The notes under the pieces were generated by a model. It did no database searches, was not told the origin of the DNA, and saw only the letters and a list, made by a program, of their open reading frames with translations. From positions 1-19,832 of the forward strand of contig JAFOLN010000103.1 in the NCBI GenBank assembly GCA_017419325.1: 19,832 nt of DNA, given 5' to 3'. The translations under genes and the position numbers were made by a program. This document shows positions 16,122 through 19,832 of this stretch, piece by piece (positions within the stretch are counted from its first letter, which is position 1; every line of letters starts with the position of its first letter). The DNA is from Clostridia bacterium. Lineage in GTDB: Bacteria; Bacillota; Clostridia; Oscillospirales; RGIG577.

Positions 16122-17456
16122 TCAGATAAGATACCACTTCTTGGCGCCCTCTAAAAGCTCGTCTCTGAAATCGGGGTGAGCTATCTTTATAAGGGACTGT
16201 GCGCGCTCCTTTAAGCTTGCGCCGCGAAGAGCTGCCATGCCGTACTCGGTGCATACGAAGTCAACGTCGTTTCTCATAAGGGAGATAACGGTGCCTGCGG
16301 GATGTACGGGCGTGATGTTGGATACCATCTTCTTCGTGCCGTCCTTCTGCTTTAACATTCTCGTGGAATGAAGAGCGATTATCGACTTGCCGTCGAGAGA
16401 TTCCTTCGCGCCTACAGCCGTCTCGGTCTGGCCGCCTACGCCGGATATCTGGTTCGTGCCGATAGCCTCGGATGCGCACTGGCCCATAAGGTCTATCTGC
16501 AGGCAGGAGTTAACGGAAATAACTCTGTCGTTGCGCGAGAATACCTTCGGGTTGTTCGTATATGCAACGTCAAGATGGAGCACGTTCGGGTTGTCGTCTA
16601 TGAAGTCGTAAACGTCCTTCGTACCCATGGAGAACGTGGTAAGAATCTTGTCGGGGAAGTAATTCTTCTTCTTGTTGGTGATAGCGCCGGCCTTTGCAAG
16701 ATATACAAGACCGTCGTTTAACATCTCGGTGTGAACGCCCAGGTCTCTTCTTACTGCGAGCTCGCGAGCGCATGCGGTGGGGATACCGCCGATGCCGAGC
16801 TGGATGTTGTCGCCGTCCTTAATAAGATCCGCGATCTGCTTGCCGATGGCCTTGTCGTACTCGTCGGGCTCTTTTATCGGCATGTATATTATCTTGTTGT
16901 CCTCGGAGTGGATTATAGCGTCGACCTCGGAGATGTGTACGTACGTGTCGCCGAAGGTACGCGGAGCGTTCTCGTTTACCTCAACTATTACCTTGTCGGC
17001 ATAGTCCATCCACGTTCTGTGGTAGCATGCGTATGCGCTCGAGGTGAAGTAGCCGTGCTTGTCCATGGGGGATACGGCAAGAACGTATACGTTTACGCGC
17101 TGCTTTGTTACGTTCTTGTAGCGGTACTCGGGGTCGAGACCGATGTTTCTTAAATGCGCCGGCATATAGGTAGACATGCCCGCTCTCTGAAGAGGAGTTA
17201 AAAAGCGCGCGAAGAACGAGCTCTGTACGGTTAAAAGATCCGCGTATTTGGGATCGTATACAGGCACGTTTGCAAGCGCCAGGTTTATATGCATCGTAAG
17301 ATTGTGAAGCTTTCCGTGCATTTCATGCAGGTGTCTTAAAAAGGTCACCGGCTCCGCCGTAGCAGTGCCGGCGTAGAACAGGTCTCCGTCCTTTAACATG
17401 CTGTACGCGCCCTCAAGCGTGGTCAGCTTCTTTTGGTATTCGCTCTGATAGTCCAT
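16122..17456 (-). CDS. CoA-transferase A, first of the tandem array (acetyl-CoA hydrolase/transferase family), apparently highly expressed
   Basis: 444 residues, the usual length for 4-hydroxybutyrate or butyryl-CoA:acetate CoA-transferases. Members of this family exchange CoA between an acyl-CoA and a free acid through a glutamyl-CoA thioester, in the cytoplasm; the exact acids cannot be read here. Presumed catalytic Glu 244 lies in HTEMLNDG, aligning with Glu 238 of the Clostridium aminobutyricum enzyme. Also seen: SPMDKHGYF near 129-137, PRTFGDT near 165, GIGGIP at 221-226, GVGGQ at 339-343 and the C-terminal TEYGMAALRGASL. After DKHGYF it has the unusual TSSAYACYH. The start is ATG 17456 with GGAGGG 7 nt upstream; the frame is open 51 codons further, through the promoter and leader, and that extension is rejected. 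ATC, GCA/GCT and GGT codons are more frequent than in B. Confidence 0.94.
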   Translation of the reverse strand: MDYQSEYQKKLTTLEGAYSMLKDGDLFYAGTATAEPVTFLRHLHEMHGKLHNLTMHINLALANVPVYDPKYADLLTVQSSFFARFLTPLQRAGMSTYMPAHLRNIGLDPEYRYKNVTKQRVNVYVLAVSPMDKHGYFTSSAYACYHRTWMDYADKVIVEVNENAPRTFGDTYVHISEVDAIIHSEDNKIIYMPIKEPDEYDKAIGKQIADLIKDGDNIQLGIGGIPTACARELAVRRDLGVHTEMLNDGLVYLAKAGAITNKKKNYFPDKILTTFSMGTKDVYDFIDDNPNVLHLDVAYTNNPKVFSRNDRVISVNSCLQIDLMGQCASEAIGTNQISGVGGQTETAVGAKESLDGKSIIALHSTRMLKQKDGTKKMVSNITPVHPAGTVISLMRNDVDFVCTEYGMAALRGASLKERAQSLIKIAHPDFRDELLEGAKKWYLI

Positions 17457-17509
17457 CTTTGCCCTCCGTAAATTTATTTTGTTTTGATTATTGACTGTTT
17501 TTGAGTTAT

Positions 17510-17528
17510 CCCGCCAGAAAACGGCGGG
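17510..17528 (-). promoter_or_regulatory. Second leader hairpin upstream of the CoA-transferase array
   Basis: CCCGCC (17528-17523) and GGCGGG (17515-17510) form a 6-bp GC stem with a 7-nt loop in the leader, followed by ATAACTC without a U-tract. It lies about 54 nt upstream of the start codon of A. Confidence 0.5.
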
Positions 17529-17546
17529 GTACAAAGCCATAACAAA

Positions 17547-17574
17547 AAGACTGCAATTTATATAATACAGTCTT
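17547..17574 (-). promoter_or_regulatory. Terminator-like hairpin at the start of the array leader (candidate attenuator)
   Basis: AAGACTG and CAGTCTT form a 7-bp stem with a 14-nt AT-rich loop, followed by TTTGTT, so the transcript reads CAGUCUUUUUGUU. It begins only about 5 nt after the predicted transcription start. A second CAGTC (in ACAGTC, about 17494-17499) further down the leader could pair with the same 5' arm. The stem is short, so an attenuator role is uncertain. Confidence 0.45.
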
Positions 17575-17585
17575 ATACATAATAA

Positions 17586-17614
17586 AATATATCGTAATAT
17601 GGCACTCAAGTCAA
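17586..17614 (-). promoter_or_regulatory. Sigma-A promoter of the seven-gene CoA-transferase array
   Basis: -35 TTGACT (17614-17609), exactly 17 nt, -10 TATATT (17591-17586). Predicted start near 17579, giving a leader of about 120 nt before gene A. This is the only strong promoter I see for the array. Confidence 0.75.
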
Positions 17615-17635
17615 GACGGATATTTAATTATCATA

Positions 17636-17658
17636 CCGAATTTTACATGAAAATTCGG
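17636..17658. repeat. 9-bp perfect inverted repeat upstream of the array promoter
   Basis: CCGAATTTT and AAAATTCGG flank a 5-nt loop. The centre lies about 68 nt upstream of the predicted start of the array transcript. It could be an operator for a dimeric regulator or part of the termination region of the thioesterase-like gene; the sequence after it has only a poor U-tract. Confidence 0.5.
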
Positions 17659-17685
17659 GCATATCCTTATGCAAAAAAACACATA

Positions 17686-17706
17686 TCAAAAAGACCTACC
17701 GTCTCT
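17686..17706 (-). terminator. Weak terminator overlapping the end of thioesterase-like gene 2
   Basis: AGAGAC and GTCTTT (6 bp with one G-U pair, loop GGTAG, containing the TAG stop codon) are followed by a short T-run, with a second run of seven T about 10 nt further on. The hairpin is weak, so termination may be partial. Confidence 0.35.
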
Positions 17707-18433
17707 CGAACAGCGTTTCAAAGCTTGTCTTGCCCGAGGCCTTTATGCCGTTTACTATTATCTTTTTATCGTTCTCGCCCTTCATTATCGTCATCTCTTC
17801 GCCCTTTCTGAGCTCGGAAAGGAACCTTATGACCATGCGCTTAAAGCCGCGGTCGAAGTCGTCGCCCGTGAAGGTGTCCGTCGCGAAGGGCGAATAGCAG
17901 GTGTTGTTCACGTGGCCCAGAACGTCCGTTTCGTTCCTGCGGACTGTGCGCTTTTCGTATTCCGTAAGCTCAAGGTCCTGCACTATCTCGAACGAGGGAT
18001 TCTTTACGGGACACTCCTCATTTACAAAATGCGTAAAAAGCGGGGTTTTAAGATCCTCGGGATAAAGCGCGCGCCTCTCCTTCAGATCCACCGCCATGTA
18101 GTAGTTTATCATGTTGAAAACGGGCCTGCCCTTTGAATCGGTGAATCTGTAGCAGCCGGTTATAAGGCGTCCATGCACGGGATTTGCCCAGTATTCGCCG
18201 TTTACGAAGCCCTCGTAGGAAAGCCCCCGCTCGCCGAATTCGCATATGCTGTCCACCATCATTATGACGCGACCGCCCTTCATGAGGTCGCGCACGAAAA
18301 AGCCCGTGTCAACGCTCCACGCCTCCGCTATGGCCTGAGCCACCCTCAGACACGACATGGGATTAAAGGAGCCGTCCTTCATATAATCGTAGGATAACGT
18401 GCTTATTTTTGATCTGAATATTTCTGCCGACAT
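17696..18433 (-). CDS. Double-hotdog acyl-ACP thioesterase-like protein, copy 2
   Basis: 245 residues. The layout is two hotdog domains: the first includes STLSYDYMKD and the helix SCLRVAQAIAEAW (about 11-39), the second starts near KRTVRRNETD with the signature DVLGHVNN (170-177). Such proteins hydrolyse acyl thioesters (acyl-ACP or acyl-CoA) to free acids in the cytoplasm. Compared with plant FatA/FatB the NQH of the DxNxH motif reads LGH, so the motif Asn is Leu while Asp 170 and His 174 remain; catalytic strength and chain length are therefore open. The start is ATG 18433 with GGAGG 5 nt upstream; an in-frame TTG four codons earlier precedes that site. It is a paralogue of the next gene upstream and lies directly before the CoA-transferase array. 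Confidence 0.85.
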   Translation of the reverse strand: MSAEIFRSKISTLSYDYMKDGSFNPMSCLRVAQAIAEAWSVDTGFFVRDLMKGGRVIMMVDSICEFGERGLSYEGFVNGEYWANPVHGRLITGCYRFTDSKGRPVFNMINYYMAVDLKERRALYPEDLKTPLFTHFVNEECPVKNPSFEIVQDLELTEYEKRTVRRNETDVLGHVNNTCYSPFATDTFTGDDFDRGFKRMVIRFLSELRKGEEMTIMKGENDKKIIVNGIKASGKTSFETLFERR

Positions 18434-18468
18434 AATTTCCTCCAAACGAAAAAATACTATAATGAATA

Positions 18469-18498
18469 ATTATATAAAATTATACGCGCATTTGTAAA
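18469..18498 (-). promoter_or_regulatory. Promoter of thioesterase-like gene 2
   Basis: -35 TTTACA (18498-18493), 18-nt spacer, perfect -10 TATAAT (18474-18469), in the AT-rich 84-nt gap between the two thioesterase-like genes. Confidence 0.6.
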
Positions 18499-18517
18499 GA
18501 TTTATTGACAAATAAAT

Positions 18518-19249
18518 TCAGCGTCTTTCAAAATTCACCTCAAAGCCCGTCTTTCCCGCCGAATTTATGCCCCTTACGAGTATGCGCCTCCCGTCCGCGC
18601 CCTTCATTAAGGTTATCCCGTCTCCCGCGCGGAACTGGGCGCTGTATCGGATGACCATGCGCCGAAATCCCCGCTCCATGTCCTCATCGGAGAAGGTGTC
18701 CATGGCATACGCGGCGTAGTACGAGTTGTTCACATGGCCGAGAGCGTCCGTCTCTCCTCTTCTTACGGTGCGCTTTTCGCAGAATTCAAGGGGTATGTCC
18801 GTGTCTATTTTAAATGAAGCGTCCGAGACGGGCGTTCTGTCAACGCCCTCCCGAAGCGGCGCGCCCAGATCCTTCGGATAAAGGGCGCGGCGTTCCTTTA
18901 AGTCCACCACCATGAAGTAATTCACGATGCCGAAAAGATAATCGCCTTTTGAGTCGGTAAAATAACCGTTGTATTTGATAAAACGGCCGTCCGGGTCGTT
19001 TGCCCAGTATTCGCCGTTTACATACCCCTCGAATTCGCAACCGCGTTTGCCGAATTCGCATACGCTGTCGGCCATCATGAGCACTCTGCCCCGCTTCATC
19101 AGGTCGCGCACGTAGAAGCCGTCCTCCACGCCCCACGCCTCGCCTATCGTCTGCGCTATGCGGAGGCACGACACGGGATTTAAGTCCCCGCTTTTAAGAT
19201 AGTCGTATGATACGGTGTTTATTTTCGCGCGTCTTATCGTCCCTGCCAT
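18518..19249 (-). CDS. Double-hotdog acyl-ACP thioesterase-like protein, copy 1
   Basis: 243 residues from ATG 19249 (MAGTIRRAKI), chosen because AAGGAG lies 9 nt upstream; the ATG eight codons earlier has no such site and would place AAGGAG inside the gene. It has the same two-hotdog plan as copy 2, with many shared blocks: SCLRIAQTI, RVLMMADS, VNGEYWAN, VDLKERRALYP and RRGETDALGHVNN (Asp 168, His 172). Differences cluster in the linker between domains (about 128-158) and after GHVNN (SYYAAY against TCYSPF), near the expected acyl pocket. This suggests a duplication followed by divergence in chain-length preference, which is inference. It follows the GNAT gene by 45 nt and is probably co-transcribed with it. 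Confidence 0.85.
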   Translation of the reverse strand: MAGTIRRAKINTVSYDYLKSGDLNPVSCLRIAQTIGEAWGVEDGFYVRDLMKRGRVLMMADSVCEFGKRGCEFEGYVNGEYWANDPDGRFIKYNGYFTDSKGDYLFGIVNYFMVVDLKERRALYPKDLGAPLREGVDRTPVSDASFKIDTDIPLEFCEKRTVRRGETDALGHVNNSYYAAYAMDTFSDEDMERGFRRMVIRYSAQFRAGDGITLMKGADGRRILVRGINSAGKTGFEVNFERR

Positions 19250-19294
19250 ATGCTTTTGCTCCTTTTCTTTCATATATGATATAGAGTAACGGTC

Positions 19295-19825
19295 TCACCC
19301 GGCCGTGTAGCAAAAAAAGTGCCGGTCGTATACCCTGCCTTCGGCCTTAAGTCCGTTTTTTATTACATGCGTCTCTTTCATGCCCGCCTTAAGCATGGCC
19401 TTTATTGAGCCCGCGTTCTCATTTGCGCACCATGCCGTGACAGAGCCTATTCCCTCGTGCGCGGTCAGATACTCAAGCACGCATTTAAGCGCTTCCGGGG
19501 CAAAGCCCCTGCCCCACGACGCCCTCTCAATGCTTATGCCTATCTCTATACTGTTTTTTTTTGGGTCGTAATCGTATGCGCCCACCGTGCCCGCAAGCTC
19601 GCCGTTATACTCTATCGCCCAGCCGTAAAACCGGTTATCATCATACGAATCCATGAATGCGCGGACGCTCTCCCTGGCCGCCTCGTAAGAGGCATACGGG
19701 TTCCAGCCGGAATATTTATACATCTGCGGGTCTGCGCCCAGCTTTTCGTGAAGCGCTTCGGCGTCCTCCATGCGGTACCTGCGAAGGCGCAGGCGTTCTG
19801 TGACAAGCTCTTTTGCTCCTTCCAT
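19295..19825 (-). CDS. GNAT-family N-acetyltransferase (RimJ/RimL type)
   Basis: 176 residues, complete. Opens with the family's TERLRLRRYRMEDAEAL (about 9-25). The acetyl-CoA-binding loop is RASWGRGFAPEA at 101-112, and the conserved ENAGSIKAMLKAGM lies at 135-148. RimJ/RimL relatives acetylate N-termini of ribosomal proteins, but many paralogues act on small molecules or antibiotics, so the substrate is unknown. The start is ATG 19825; a TAA lies in frame directly before it, so it cannot start further upstream. No clear ribosome binding site is visible in the 7 bases left in the window, and the gene may be translated by coupling to an upstream gene that ends at that TAA. Confidence 0.88.
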   Translation of the reverse strand: MEGAKELVTERLRLRRYRMEDAEALHEKLGADPQMYKYSGWNPYASYEAARESVRAFMDSYDDNRFYGWAIEYNGELAGTVGAYDYDPKKNSIEIGISIERASWGRGFAPEALKCVLEYLTAHEGIGSVTAWCANENAGSIKAMLKAGMKETHVIKNGLKAEGRVYDRHFFCYTAG

Positions 19826-19832
19826 TTACACA

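Noticed and set aside
7807..17456. CRISPR array, insertion sequence or assembly repeat as the cause of the repeated pattern
   Set aside because: The repeats are about 1.4-kb divergent genes with clearly different sequences and spacers, no transposase and no terminal repeats.
17457..17609. 51-codon N-terminal extension of CoA-transferase A, hydrophobic and resembling a signal peptide
   Set aside because: It covers the promoter and leader hairpins, while GGAGGG lies just before the internal ATG and the paralogues have no such extension.

Overview
This window looks like part of the chromosome of an anaerobic, fermentative member of the Clostridia (Bacillota). Reasons: classical GGAGG-type ribosome binding sites, TTGACA/TATAAT promoters, TTG starts, a prmA-rsmE pair, a YfiB/BmrC-type heterodimeric ABC exporter, and CoA-transferases of the 4-hydroxybutyrate / butyryl-CoA:acetate type. 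Coding DNA is fairly GC-rich and intergenic DNA is AT-rich. I cannot name a genus. Every gene I can support lies on the minus strand, so transcription runs from high to low coordinates. I see no mobile element, CRISPR array, tRNA or rRNA.

Layout in transcription order: (i) 19825-17696 holds a GNAT acetyltransferase and two paralogous double-hotdog (acyl-ACP thioesterase-like) proteins; the second of these has its own promoter. (ii) 17614-7771 is the main feature: a promoter, a structured leader of about 120 nt, then seven consecutive full-length paralogous CoA-transferases of about 443 residues (called A to G here, A first transcribed), closed by a GAAA-loop terminator. (iii) 7737-5050 holds prmA (ribosomal protein L11 methyltransferase), rsmE (16S rRNA U1498 methyltransferase, TTG start, own promoter) and an unrecognised eight-helix membrane protein (TTG start), closed by a terminator. 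(iv) 4981-1 holds a strong promoter, two abutting half-transporter genes forming an asymmetric heterodimeric ABC exporter, and a DUF2974-type alpha/beta-hydrolase gene cut by the window edge.

The seven CoA-transferases all keep the presumed catalytic glutamate (HTEM[LF]NDG) and the GIGGIP loop, so all could be active. They form two contiguous blocks, A-C (GVGGQ, ending WYLI) and D-G (GTGGQ, ending RLWLL or RLWLI). The first gene of each block (A and D) has a strong ribosome binding site and codon choice that looks tuned for high expression. The most variable short segment next to a conserved motif directly follows SPMDKHGYF, which suggests different acid substrates. With the two thioesterase-like genes upstream, the region may be a dedicated acyl/CoA exchange module. 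That function is inference, not something the sequence proves.
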